A stretch of DNA of 64,000 nt from Theocolax elegans (lineage: Eukaryota > Arthropoda > Insecta > Hymenoptera > Cerocephalidae), in the NCBI GenBank assembly GCA_026168455.1, contig CM047427.1, forward strand, positions 10,305,335-10,369,334, given 5' to 3'. Of the stretch, positions 1 through 12,937 are shown one piece after another (position 1 is the first letter of the stretch; every line of letters starts with the position of its first letter). The notes under the pieces were generated by a model. That model was not told where the DNA came from and searched no databases. It was given only the letters and a program-made list of their open reading frames with translations. The position numbers and the translations under genes are program-made.

Positions 1-2240
1 GCGTCGGTACAGGGACGAGGGGGTAAGAGAAATAAAATACTCGAATATATATATTTTTTTATCGCTCGCGCCACCCACCTCTCGCGAGGCACCGCGCGTG
101 AAAAAACTTTCGCCTCGAATATCATGTAAAGTACGATAATGCGAGGGAGGGGGTGACGACGGGGGCAGAGCTTTTCGACGGGAACTGAAATATTTGTTTG
201 AATAAAAGTATTGAAAGTCGCGTGTAACGCGCCACTGAGCGCAACTTTTTTATTTTTTTTTTTATTTTTTTTTTCACCAGTCAAAGAGTTTCTTTCTCTT
301 TTTTTTCATCCCGCTGGAGCCGCACACATTGTGCGCGCCGAATGCGAGTGTGCCCGATAATAATTTCAAATTTTTCTTCGCGTGTGTAACTTTTCTTTCT
401 TTTTTTTTTCATGAAAAAATATTTTTTTTTAAACCGCTTCGCTCGTCGCTACGCGTTATTTCTATTATTTTGCCTTTCCGATTTTCGTGTACACACACGC
501 GGAAAAATACAATGACGGCATTGTTGCCTCGGTGAAACGAGTTGCTTCTTCATTCCGTTTTTTTCTTTCCCAAGCGCAACACTGCGCTACTGTGCAATAA
601 AAATCTAATTCGCAAATAATGGAATCTTAAAAAAAAATACTCGAAACAAACTAATCATATACTTACATCAATGTCTTTTCTTGAAACGTAACGTTCTCGC
701 GGTACAAAAACAACACGGTGACCGCGATGGTAAAGGCCGACCTCCAATTTTCTGATCGTTGCTCTATACACTTGATTGATTTTTGAAACCACAAACACAA
801 GCGATCGAGGAAATCGTTGAATATTAACGCAAGAAGCAATTTGCAATTTAACAAAAAAAAAATGTCGTATACGCGTAAGATGCACGACGTGATATAGCAA
901 ATATTTAAAAAGAGTAAACACCGACCGAGCGATCGAGCGAGAAGAATCGTTTTTTTTTCGAAAAGGGCTGATGTTGACGACGGGAAGAACGTCCGAAAGC
1001 CTCTCGCGATAAGAAGGGACGATATCAAGAAACGCTTCTCTCTCACCCGGTAATTTCCTGAGCGTTTTATGACTCCCCGCTCAAGGAGACGAGTTTGACG
1101 ATCGTACGAATTAGAACGCCTATATCGACTTTTCATCTATATATACACATACAAATTCACGTGCACTTACGTCGTCTTCTCACCTTCTATTTTTTATTCT
1201 TCCTCTTCCAGCCTAACTGTACATACATACATGTAACGAACTTAATGAAACGATCAATCTAAATTAGAATCCGAATCGAACGAAAATCAATATTTACCCG
1301 TCAATTTTAATTTTCGCTATATATACGCGCGGTATATATATCTTTGAGAAGGGAAAAATATAAGAAATCTCGACTAATTTCAGTTAAGTGTGTTACTCCG
1401 CGTTAAAATATTAATGGCGATATAAAGATAAACAATCTCGAGTTTATGGCCGTTTTGTTATGAAATATATATACCACGAGACAACCATTACACTCTACCC
1501 GATTAAAGATTCTTTCCCCATCCCCCCATCTACTTTATTCGTGCCGTGCAATAAATATTATATATATGCGAGTCTCGAAGGAATAAACATTTTTGATCGA
1601 TTATATTTTATGTACATTAGTAGAGCTTTAATGTACAATGTATAGAGCCATCGAGAATATCGAAATATATCAATAAATAAAATAAAATAAAGAATTTATT
1701 GTATAATAAATTGTAATACAAAAAATAGCAATATATCAATTAAACTGTGCAAAAAAGTCCAATAAAAACTGTAAAAGTGAAATGATAAAATCAAAGTAGA
1801 AAAAATTAGTATATTCTTTTTTTAGTATAGTGATATCGAATTGATCGAATTAACGTATATAAACTTTATTTTCAGAAGCAATCGGAAATAGTCCCGAGAT
1901 AAATGTGTAATTAACATTAATTTATTTAAATAAACTATTTTCCAATTAATGTTATAAGTATGTAATCTTGATATAATTCTCTTCTATCGAGTCTATTGAG
2001 AATTGTAATACGAAGAATTTTAATATCATTGCACGTAATTCGATTGTTCCGACGGATGAAGAAAAAAAATTAATCGCCAGTATATAACAACTACAACTAC
2101 TTATTTACATACCCTTGCGCGTATATAATAACGGAATATTTTGAATAATAATTAACGTCGACGTATAGGTATATATAGATAATTAGATATAATTAGTCGA
2201 AATTAATAATCGATACAATAGATAATGAAGCCGTTAAACT
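1..2240. other. no gene seen; AT-rich desert
   Basis: Poly-T and poly-A runs dominate. Short open frames (for example at 663-1136 on the minus strand) have no recognisable domain or codon pattern. I see no repeat element that I can define. Confidence 0.5.
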
Positions 2241-2337
2241 CTAAATAGGTACGAAGGAGAGACATTTAGTAAACATTCGAGAAAGAGAGAGGGTCGTTAA
2301 AATTGAATCGATAAGGAATGGCAATATAGGTATATAC

Positions 2338-2382
<45 letters not shown>

Positions 2383-3375
2383 CGGGCGAGGAAGAGAGAG
2401 GTGAAGAAGGGCTGTTGAAATAACCATGATGAGTATTTGATGGAGAACAAGTTGTCGGTTGCCGTCGGATGACTCGAAATTTGGCCAAGTACACTCGACG
2501 ACGACGGCGACGACGACGACGATATACACGGATTCACGGATACACACCCACCAGAGAGAAAGAGAGAGAGAGAGAGAGCGAGGGGGGTGATGAGGGTGAG
2601 GGTGAGGGAGTGGTTGGGTTGGCAGCTCGGCAATATGCGTGACATTTCGCCTTGTCCTGGAAAGTTGCCGAAAGAGGGTTGCTTCTCGCGCCTGCGCGCA
2701 CCCGCCATCCACCACCCACTACGACACAGCCAGCTAGGGGCGAGGGGAGCGCGAATCGTCGGATCACGTCTGCGCGGATGATACGCGGCCCGGGGAGAGG
2801 GGGGGATGGCAACAATAGCCAGGAAATTACATAACTGTTGAAAATATCAACCAATACCAGGCGGCCGTTCGGTCGAGCCAAGCCCCTCTCGCGGGGGTAG
2901 GGGCAGTCTACGGGTGGGCGGGGGGCGGGGGATGGTGGGAGCGGCAGTCTTGTCGTTGCTCTCGTTGTTATTATTGTAACTGCTGCTCTCGCTCTTGGAC
3001 CCGCGGGGTGCGGGCGCGGCGTATTATACGACGCGGCATCGCGGCAACCCCTCGGCCCCCAGCGAGATAGCCGAGTGGAGAGAGAGAGAGAGAGAAATCG
3101 AGTCTACGAGACTGTCCCAGATAGCGATGGGTTCTCTCTCGTTTCTCCTCTTTCCTCCTTCTCTCTCTCACTCTGTACCTGACACCCAAATCTATAACGC
3201 GAATTTCACGCGAATTGATCCTCCCTTCCATGACGTCGATCCATTGTTCGAGTTTGGTTCCTCTCGTATTAAGGGATCCGTAAGGATCCTTAGCGACGAG
3301 CGACCAGCCTACTCCGTATTGATTTGTACGCTCCTATATAGAGGGGATCTCCTTTTTATCCCGTATATTTAACGT
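2241..3375. other. GC-richer, CpG-containing island with GA microsatellites
   Basis: Contains (GA)n at 2341-2377 and about 2555-2578, a GACGAC run at about 2495-2522, and a CpG-rich core at about 2750-3070. It could be a promoter or 5' untranslated region of a gene outside the window. The open frames here are translations of GA/CT repeats and do not look like proteins. Confidence 0.3.
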
Positions 3376-3980
3376 CGAAATAAGCAATATCCGATCTGCC
3401 TGTGTACGCTCGAACGAGACGCGGTCAACGTAAAAAATAATAAGTAAATAAACATATTGTTCGAGGTTGATCTATACACGCGGAGATAAATGCGAGCGTC
3501 AAAGTAGAAAGTGTCATGGTTACCAACCCATCGTGTCTCTTTACCGCAGTCAAAATTCTAAAACAAATTCATGATCAATTTTTATCACGATAATTACACC
3601 GAGAAAAAGAAAGGAGACTTGTATTTAAGTCACCATTCGATTAAAGCATACAATTTTCGTGATATTTGCACCAAATGAATATGATTTAATAGTTAATGGA
3701 TATGAATTCGCAAAATTGATGACGTAAAACATCGACAAAAATATATCTTTACTCGTAAAATTCCAGCGAAAAGAAGCCATTTGGATAATTTTTAATTATT
3801 TGTTCTCTCCTCGTAGATCTACACATACAGACTAATGTCACTAATAATTGTACATTAACGAAAGTCAAACACAATAGTCGTCTTTTCCAGATGCTCGACA
3901 CGCGAAATAGTCGATCGCACCGCCACGCTCGCAAACTCCCTCAAGCTGTATATATATTTCCTGGCATTTGTGCATCCGCG

Positions 3981-3982
<2 letters not shown>

Positions 3983-4017
<35 letters not shown>
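3983..4017. repeat. (CT)n microsatellite
   Basis: About 17 uninterrupted CT units. It lies just before a cluster of further microsatellites: (TG)n at 4203-4228, (CT)n at 4361-4396 and (TA)n near 4462-4480. Confidence 0.95.
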
Positions 4018-4019
<2 letters not shown>

Positions 4020-4202
4020 ACGAGTACGAAAACGAAGACGAAGCAATGAGACAACGTTGTGGTGTTGTATATAAGTGAACGATATAATATATATATACAT
4101 ACACACCCCCGTCGGTAGAAACTCTCTGCGGTGTATAGCAACAACTATACAACAACAAGACAACAAGGACAATGAGACCGAGAGAAAGATATCGGTATAT
4201 GA

Positions 4203-4228
<26 letters not shown>
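4203..4228. repeat. (TG)n microsatellite
   Basis: About 13 TG units followed directly by a short TA run. Confidence 0.95.
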
Positions 4229-4238
<10 letters not shown>

Positions 4239-4358
4239 CGTAGACAGCTCGTCGGGGTTGCTCGTCGAGTAATTCGCAAAAATTAATTACTAACTCGTTG
4301 GCAGTGCCGACGGCGCACTATAACATCAGACACCGTGCGCGCGTATTTCTCTCTAGAC

Positions 4359-4360
<2 letters not shown>

Positions 4361-4396
<36 letters not shown>
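4361..4396. repeat. (CT)n microsatellite
   Basis: About 17 CT units, the second long CT array within 400 bases. Confidence 0.95.
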
Positions 4397-4398
<2 letters not shown>

Positions 4399-6810
4399 AC
4401 GTGCAACAATGTACTGCTGAACTGTACCCGTCCTCGCGACAATAGAGATGCAATCCGGCCAATATATATATATATATATGCATCATCTGCGTGTATATAT
4501 ACCTATATATTATTTCTTGAATAATGGAGCTATTTTCAGGTTCTAGTTTCGTTAGCGAATATATATATATATGTATGTATATACACTTAAACTCCCGATT
4601 GAGAGCAGATGATTATTCCGTGATTGTTTTACTCTAAACGAACTATCGATACTCTCTATTTTTCGATTTGAATACATAAGCAATCGTATAAAATAGGAGA
4701 TAAATTGAGGATTCAGAGATCTTTTTGGTCTTTAGTTTGATTATAACAACATATTTTATTCCGTTTATTCCAATCTAACAACTACATTTTGTAGTTTATA
4801 CATACTTCATTTAATGAAAATTCTTTCGCATTTTATAAATATTAATTAGTTGTCAACCATTGTTTATTCAATTAAATATATATTTTATTAAATTGAATAC
4901 GTTCATTTTTCAGCTCGTATGATACATTTTACTCAAAAATATATTTTATTACTTATTTTCTTTTCGAGAGTTCTTGTTTCTGCAAATTATTGAACATAAT
5001 ACATGACGTTTGGTAAAGGATTTCCACAATTGCTCGAAATTTGAAGTTAGGTTCGATTGATCGAAAAAAGGCATCTCACTTTAAATTAACGTAGAAATAG
5101 TTAGAAAACGACAGGCAAATGAGCTTTCAACATTGCATTTATTATGTCTAATTTTCTACAATTTTTATATTAGATTGATAAAATCAGTAAAATAATAAAG
5201 ACTGTTTTTTACTCCAATACAAGAGTTTATGTGGAAAAATAAGAGGAGAGGTACTTCCGTATAACAATAAACCAAATATGTGCTAAATTTCAGACTAAAA
5301 TATTATTAGATACTTGAGAACCATTCTTTATACCAAAAACGTCGAGTCTGTGCATTCTGTTGAAGGTTCACATTTTTGTTGGTAAAGGATGGTTCTCAAA
5401 ATCGCAATATTCTTTCAGTTTGAACTTCGGCGCACAATTAGATTATCAATAAACAAAGGGCTCTTCTCTTATTTCTTCACATACTTACCCACCTCTGCTC
5501 TGGATTATACCCAATTGGACGTTATAACGCAATTTCCAGCTACGTATACAAACCGCGAGCTCATTCACACACACGCACACACGCAGACGATAGAGTCGTT
5601 ATAAACGACGTACCCTCGGCGTTATACGAGATTTCACTCACCAGAAAGAGAGAGCGAGAGAGAGAGAGAGAGAGAAGGAGGTAGAGGTGGGGAGAGGGAG
5701 AGCCATACAGAATAAGTGGAGTAGCGTTAAATTCATTTGATAAAGATAAGTTAGGGCGGAAGAAATATTCTTCCCGTAGCCGTATGAATTTTTCATGGGC
5801 GATTCGCGCGCGGATCCCTTGCCTCTAACGTGTCACGCTTAATCATAGGGAGAAGAGAGAGAAGGAGGGGGGTCTACAAGATTGACGCGATTTTGGCTCT
5901 ACGGGCGGCGAACCACCCCCCCTGTTATGATAGAGAATATACACGCGGCTGGATATGTATATGTATGTGTGCGTGTGTAATAGGCAATTCGGATTTCCAT
6001 ATTGCAAGGAATCCTCTCGAGCTGAAAAGTATATATGCGGAATTGTATGGATCGTGTAATCCACCCTTCGCCTTCGTCTCGGTATATTTTTACGTCGCAA
6101 TAATATCCTATACGAGTATATAAACATCTTGAATTTTCTATTAATTTCCCTTTTGATCGTGAGCATATCGTTTATACAGTTTCACATCTCAAACGCGAGG
6201 TGTTGATTCAGCCATATTATTGAAATTGTTTATTTATTATTTTTTTTTACACACAGGAAATAATGTTTCATTAAAAATTATTATACTTTGTATATATATA
6301 TAGTGAAGATGTCCCGAACTGTCAGAGTACGAGAAATTGTTATATTGTTAAATTTACTAATTTTTTTTACAATTTCAATTAAATTTTTTGTTATGTAATA
6401 TATAGTAATTTTTCTTATACTCTCACAGTTTTCTGAGAGTTGCTAAACTATCGCTAATAAAGAGTACAAATCATATTTTTAATCAAACATTTTACACTCT
6501 GTGCATTATGCCAGCAAGCTTACGATTTTTAAATATTTAAAATAACTAATTATAATAGAAATTTTAACTAAACTATTATATATTAAACCTTCTATATATT
6601 TCATTTATTTGTATATTTATTTATTTATTCATTTATTTATTTGCTGAAAGCATACAAAATTTTAGTTACTATTATTCAAGCATATAGTACTTTTAAGGAA
6701 AGGTTACGGCCTTTGGATCAGGGATTTAACCAAACTTTAGAACTTGTTTTGTAAAATATGAAAATATAAAAAAAAGTCAGAAATTTAGAATCCCATTAAG
6801 TTATATACAT
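4397..6810. other. no gene seen; AT-rich with one GA array
   Basis: Holds a (GA)n array at about 5646-5674, an ATTT-rich stretch at about 6600-6645, and short frames without domain signatures. Nothing else is supportable. Confidence 0.5.
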
Positions 6811-7206
6811 AATTAAAGGAAAACAAAAATAGATTACTTTAATCGCTTATACGTCCTAAACAACTAAATAGAATTACTCAAAACAAGGTTTAAAAGAAAG
6901 TTTGGATCGAGTGTTTTGGATTTAAATAAAAGAAGCTCAAATTCGTCTATTAGTTATATCAAAAATAAGAAATGTAGTAATTTTTAGGTACAAAATTAAT
7001 AATCCATTTTAAGCTAAAAATTGATGTATTTTTTATTTCTTTTATAAATCTTGATCTAATAGACGAATTTGGGCTTCTTTTATTTAAATCCAAACCACTC
7101 GATCCAAACTTTATTTTAAATCTTGTTTTGAGTAATTATATTTAGTCGTTTAGGAGTTATAAGCGATTATAGTAGAGTATCTATTTTTCAATATTTTCCT
7201 TTAATT
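6811..7206. mobile_element. 396-bp foldback (MITE-like) element
   Basis: The left arm (about 6811-6955) and right arm (about 7055-7206) are inverted copies of each other. They share AATTAAAGGAAAA, a TTATACG/AGTTATAAGCG region, an ACTCAAAACAAG segment and an outer-to-inner order that reads identically on opposite strands. Arms of about 150 bp enclose about 100 bp of unrelated AT-rich sequence. There is no transposase frame, so any mobility was non-autonomous. Confidence 0.8.
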
Positions 7207-7824
7207 CTGTAATGTATCTCAAACATTGAAAAATTAAATTATCGTTATTACAGGGAGATGATGTACAATAATTATTTATAAACAAATCGATAGTTAACAC
7301 AATTCAACTCTAAATGTGATTTATTCAACTATTTTTTGTAGGGTTACTTGTCTTTTTTAGGAATTTCCGTGTATACAATATACAATAAAACAATTGTACA
7401 TCAAAGCTCACAGGAGAATATTGTATTAAAATATTAGGATCCTACTGTATCGTGGCACGAAAAGCCTGAAATATACAATTATATATACAACAACGTAAAA
7501 TGAGTTTTTCTGCAGAAAAGTAGAGAGAGGGTGCAGGTTACGTTACCCAACAAGCATGTTATTCTCTCTCTGTCGAGCCGTGGTGGGGTTGGGGGTAGGG
7601 GGGGGGCGGGGTGGAGGATGGGTATTGAATTTGTTGGTAAAGACAAAATATCGCGGATAAGAGAAACCCGAGAGTTTAATTCCGTTTACTGGATGAGGGT
7701 GTACAGGAGAAGGTGGAGGAGGAGTAGAAGAGAAGCGCAATATAATGTCCCATACAATTCGAATATTGTGGCACCAGGCAAAAGGGTAATTCCCGCAGTA
7801 GAAAGCCTTATTGGAAAAGGGTAG

Positions 7825-7862
<38 letters not shown>

Positions 7863-8513
7863 GAGAGTGTTTGAGTCCCGACTCGCTAGTTTGCGCGCTG
7901 CGAGCGGAAATTAAATATGCCTCGACCGATAAGTCAGCAGCTGTGCCGAGAAGAGAGCGAGAGAACGAGCTTGGGAAAGCCGAAAGAAGAAGGGTAGAAG
8001 GAGGGGGAGAGGGAGGAGGAGGAGGAGGAAAAGCGAGAGGAAGCGAGCGAGTCTCGTATCAACACACCGGGAGATGAGCTATTGTGCCACATTCGAGAAG
8101 GGGCATCCGAACGCTCGCGCGACGCGCTTCAGCCCTTTTATGCCTTCGATTCCCCTACTATAACCTACCTACCTCTTCTTATTCTTCTTCCTCCGGCCTC
8201 CGGCCTCCTGCCTCCTGCCTCCTGCCTCCTCCACCTCCGCGTACCCAGCCATTTGTTCGCGAGTCTCTCGATTTCTCCAACCTTAAGTACCTTACTCTCT
8301 TTTACTTCTTTATTTCATTTTTATACATTACCACGACAATCGCTTTTTTACTTAATTTTTCGAAATTTTAGTACGCATTGATAATATAAATAAGTGTATT
8401 TACGAAATTAGTTGGTTATTTTTAGTCGATTGGTAATAAAATCGATTAATAATGTAGTTTGTTGAAAAAAAAGAGGGAAAATGTAACTTCTAATAAAAAC
8501 AAAAAAGATTATT
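7207..8513. other. no gene seen; purine-rich islands
   Basis: Contains a G-rich strand at 7570-7620, a (GA)n array at 7829-7857, GGA-rich sequence at about 7990-8035 and a CCTCCTG tandem run at about 8195-8230. The open frames cross these simple repeats. Confidence 0.5.
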
Positions 8514-8674
8514 ATGTTATTGAGCACTCGAGAGAAAAACTTAAGAAATTGTAATTGTAAATGACTACATTTTATAGGAAAAATTTACTGTAATTTTTGT
8601 AGTACAGTAAATACTAATAAAATCATAGTAAATTATTCTATACAACATAATAACCCTCGATTACTCAATAACAT
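8514..8674. mobile_element. 161-bp inverted-repeat element, small MITE-like
   Basis: Ends are inverted copies of ATGTTATTGAGNANTCGAG (8514-8532 and 8656-8674). The interior has a short self-complementary stretch around GTAGTACAGTA. It has no coding capacity. Ends this short could still be chance. Confidence 0.5.
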
Positions 8675-9837
8675 ATATACTCATTTTTATTACTTTACTT
8701 TTTCTTAATGTATAAAATAAAATAGATGATCAAATATTTTTCAGGATTTTTTGTCGGTAATAAGACTTTTTTGCCATGTATTAATAAAAAAATTTCTTTG
8801 CGTTCTTGCGGTTCTTTGTACGATCGATCAATATTTCGTAACATAGTCAAGTACATATTACTTGAGTAAATGAAGCTCACGTATAACTTTACACTTCTAA
8901 ACGGGATATTTGCAGTTTAACAAAATCGGTTTGTTAATCATAACGCCAAAATACAGAAACACCTACATTTTATTGTATAACACTTTATTGTGCAAAGTTA
9001 TAGGTAGATAAGTAAAAGATTTACATTTGAAAAGGTTTCTACGGAAAGAATATTATATTTATTTTCGATGCATCCATACCTTTAAAGGTATATTTAAGAT
9101 ACACGTTTGAAACTACTTACGGTAGAGTAAATTATTAAGTAATCTAGTGCTTTTGTATTTGGATTTTGCGTAAAATAGTAGATTGGTTCACTAAATGCAA
9201 TAATAATTAATATTTCCAGTAAAAATTAGATATACCACACTCTCTTAACTGAGTATTTGAAACCAAATTACTTGACTCTTCCACAAATGATATTTTTTTT
9301 CGCTGTGTACGTTTTTCTTGGTGTATAACATTGTTGCCTTCGAGCAAAGACGTTCCAACTCAGATTGTTCTTCAATAAGGTTCTAACTCAAATATCTGTT
9401 CAACAAGGTTCCAAATGAATTTGGCGCATTGTAACATTTAAAAATTGTAAAAGCACCTATTGGTATTTAAGAGATTTACTTCTCTAAAATTCTTCAAAAT
9501 TGTGAAATAAAATACTGCTTAAAAACATATTTTTTTAAAAATATTATTACAATAAATGTTAAAAATTAACCATAGTAATGTTATATAAAACTGAATCTCA
9601 ATACCTATATACTTTAAATAAAAGATAAGATTTAAATACTGTGAGTTTATTTTATATGATATACGTATAAATCTACTGTATTATTATATTGTATATTATT
9701 ATTGTGTGTATGTATATATATATGTAAATCTGAATCTGAACTTTTTTGCTCCACGGCGACGATACACGATGCAGTATTATAGAGATGTCTTCTTCTTCCT
9801 TCTATCCTTTAAAATGGCTTTCACATTTTTCGTACTA
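8675..9837. other. no gene seen; AT-rich
   Basis: Only short AT-rich open frames and short A/T runs are visible. Confidence 0.5.
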
Positions 9838-10522
9838 ACAAGGAGAACCTGATATATTTGGGTAACGAATCGTGTCCAGCTTGTAGGATATGTTTTCTAA
9901 TATAAAAATATGTAGAAAGCCAGAGCCGCAGACCCTAACAATCGTTTTATCAAAAGTTATACGCTATTAAAGCAAAATTTCCAAAAAAAGAGATTTCACT
10001 TTAAACGTTTGTAACTTCTAACCTATCAAATATTGACATTCAAACCAAAGTTTAATGAAAAGCTAAGATAAAATAAATACAATTTGAAAAAAGACGCTCA
10101 AATCCGTTGAAATGGAGCAGAGTTATATTATAGCCGAATTAATAATTAGAAGCAATTTTAAACAAAAACTTGGCAGTACAAATTTTATTGATCTTTTTAA
10201 ACTAAATTTCTTTAAATTCGTAATTTGACTATAACTCTGCTCCATTTCAACGGATTTGAACGTACATTTTTTTAAATTATATCTATTTTATATCAGCTTT
10301 TTATTAAACTTTAGTTTGAACATCCATATTTGATAGGATAGAAGTTACAAGCGTTTGAAGTGAAGTCTCTATTTTTTGGAAATAATGCTTTAATAGCGTA
10401 TAACTTTTGAAAGAACGATTGTTAGGATCTGCGGATCTGGCTTTCTACATATTTTTATATTAGAAAACATATCCTACAAGCTGGGCACGATTCGTTACCC
10501 AAACATATCAGGTTCTCCTTGT
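9838..10522. mobile_element. 685-bp foldback element with about 290-bp arms
   Basis: The left arm (9838-about 10135) begins ACAAGGAGAACCTGATATAT. The right arm (about 10220-10522) ends with the inverse complement, through CAGGTTCTCCTTGT. The arms match over their whole length with scattered substitutions and enclose about 85 bp. GTACT occurs just outside both ends and may be a target-site duplication. There is no protein, so it is non-autonomous. Confidence 0.85.
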
Positions 10523-10539
10523 AAGTACTCATGCATAGA

Positions 10540-10735
10540 CCATGACCAAGTATTTTGCCACGTACAGAACTTAGTTCAATTTTACCTTAAAACTAATTTA
10601 CAAACTAATCGGGACTTGGATTCAACACCTGCCACCGACAAAACCCTGGTACATTTCTGAAAAAATACCCCCGAGACTGACGGGGATTCGAACGCATACC
10701 GCATCAAGCAACGTCAGATTCAGGATAAGGAGATG
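10540..10735 (-). mobile_element. possible tRNA-derived SINE remnant
   Basis: On the minus strand GCGTTCGAATCCCC (around 10695-10682) matches the tRNA T-loop / B-box of RNA polymerase III promoters. GC-richer non-tRNA sequence follows, including GTACCAGGGTTTTGTCGG. I do not see a good A box or a full cloverleaf, so this is not a tRNA gene; a decayed SINE is the best guess. Confidence 0.4.
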
Positions 10736-11860
10736 TCAAAACCAAGTAATTATTCAATTTTCCGTGTTTGCAATTAATAACTAAAAAACACTGTTATTAC
10801 AAAAAAATAATAATATTTTTATTAAAATTTAATTAAAAATTAAGGAAAAACATAGTCCTTGCTAATGATGAAAATGAATTTAAATAGAAAGGATTGCACA
10901 TCTTATCCAATACCAAAGATTCTTCAATTTTTTGTAAATTTCGTAGAAAAATGAACAAAAATCATTTTTTCCCCTCATAACATAATGTGAACGTTCAAAA
11001 ATCTTGAAATTTTGTGAATATACCGATCTCAATGAGCGAATGTTGCTGCTATCATAAATCGTGACTATTGGTTGTTATTGCGCGCTTTGATCATTTAGTT
11101 ATATTAAATTGAGTAAACGTCCGAAACTCTAATTTCTAATCTCGATTCCGAACCTCGAATTTGATCATCAACTGTTATAGATATTTCAAAGTGGTTAACC
11201 AAAGGTGTTGAATTATCATAACCAAATTACTATAGACACGCGGAGCGTGCTCGAATCTACTAGTGAATTGAAATTTTTATTGCCAAATGTAAATCAATCT
11301 AAAATTTTTCAAAAATATATACATATTTGACACGGCACATCCACCTGAACGGTGCGATAATCGCGATGTATTGCCTCACCCTCCGTTCAAGACGCTCTAC
11401 ATCGAATAAAAGGTTTTGTGTTGGTATAGTCGCGCAGTTTAGCAAAAGGTGAGTACGTATAACGTAATTGCGAAATCTTGGTGAAATTGACGAGTTAACT
11501 ACCCCCTCCCCCCTTAAAAATCCCTCGGTATATCTAGAAAAGGTATGTGTGTTTATATATATAGAGCGCTTTGCATTCCAAATGAAATGAATAATATTGA
11601 AAAGCCGGAATGTCGGGCAAGCAAGCGTATCGTATATATATATACGTATATATATATATATATATATATACACACTTAACGTAACGTAACGTAACGTCTT
11701 TGCGGCTCGAGAGCGCACTACTTTAAAGTTACGATCCGTTAAAATCCCCTTTACGAGGTCGTTATTAAAGATATTTAACGCTGTTTTAGGACACTCACAG
11801 TGAGACAGAGAGAGAGTGAGAGAAGGGGAGGTGGGGGGATATGATCGACTGCTATACCTA
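10736..11860. other. no gene seen
   Basis: AT-rich sequence with a (TA)n stretch at about 11634-11671 and a short CGTAA tandem run next to it (about 11675-11697). The 139-codon minus-strand frame at 11299-11718 crosses these repeats and shows no domain. Confidence 0.5.
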
Positions 11861-11879
11861 CCGGAGAAAAAGCTCAGTT

Positions 11880-12060
11880 CCGCATAAAAGTGATTTATTT
11901 AACGAGCTTTAATTTCGCTCCGTTGGCATAATAATGCAAACGCCCTCGGATCGTTAATGCGCTGTGGGCTTCGAGCACCCCCCTCCCTTCCCCCCGCTTC
12001 ACCGCGCCAGCTCGCCTATCGCAATTATCGTCCTTGCCCGCGACTTGAAAAAAAAAGAAG
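11880..12060. promoter_or_regulatory. candidate regulatory island
   Basis: Unusually mixed base composition for this desert. It contains GGCATAATAATGCAAAC, with the POU octamer-like ATGCAAAC at 11934-11941, several TAAT homeodomain cores and a C-rich tract. It looks like a cis-regulatory module, but this rests on composition and motifs only. Confidence 0.25.
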
Positions 12061-12392
12061 AATTACTTGCCGATGCGCGACGGATATAGTTGTATAATGC
12101 AAACTGAGACTGTACACCCGATAAAGCGGTTGAAGTTACAGTTTTACTATTATACGGAAGGAGGATAGTGTATTACGGTCTGGCGGATAGACAAGATGAG
12201 TAAAAATTAGTGAAAGCTTGAGTGGGAAATATAAGAAAGTGTTGAGTTAATTATAAACCGAGAATTTATATAAAATTAATGCATTTTAATGAAAAGCTTT
12301 TTTAGTCAAAAACTAAACGTTTGACCAATAATATATATGGCTAAAAAATCAGAAATTAAGAGGACGTCGAAGCTAGCAATTTTATCGACATA

Positions 12393-12937
12393 TAGGAGTC
12401 ACCGTTTTATTTTTTATCAATAACTAAACCAGATTTTGGGGAATTTCAGGACCAGAGCCTTATTTTATACAATACTACAAGTAACTTGTCAAATTTTAGT
12501 GCAAGTTCATTGAGTATTTTCGAAGAATAGTGCAAAACTAATTTTTGTGCAACGTAATCTGAAAAAACCTGAATAAGTAACGTTTTTAATTTTTATCAAT
12601 AACTAAACCAATTTTTGGGGAATTTACGGATCAGAGCCCAATTCTACGTACTAATATAAATAATCTGTCAAATTTCGGTGCAAATTCATTAAGTATTTGC
12701 GAATATTACGAAACTGTAATTCACTATAATTAGGTTATGTTGTATAAAAATTACAAATTCACACTATTCTTCGTAAATACCCAATGAATTCGCACCAAAT
12801 TTTGACAAGTTACTTGTAGTGCTGTATATCATCGGGCTCTGGTCCCAAAAGTCCCCAGAAACTGGTTTAGTTACTAGATTTATAACATGGGAGCATAAAA
12901 AGATCTACGTTAAAATAATAAAAAAATGTGGCTCCTA
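12393..12937. mobile_element. 545-bp element with short terminal inverted repeats and three internal repeats
   Basis: The ends read TAGGAGTCAC (12393) and, inverted, TAGGAGCCAC (to 12937). Inside, a block of about 150 bp beginning near TATCAATAACTAAACC occurs twice in direct orientation (about 12405-12555 and 12578-12720) and once inverted (about 12758-12876). There is no coding frame. Confidence 0.7.

Noticed and set aside
2241..2881. Several minus-strand open frames of 115-155 codons
   Set aside because: They are serine/leucine or histidine/proline runs read from (GA)n and GACGAC repeats, overlap in different frames and have no domain.
10682..10695. tRNA gene suggested by GCGTTCGAATCCCC
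   Set aside because: No acceptor stem, D arm or anticodon arm can be built around it; kept only as a possible SINE remnant.
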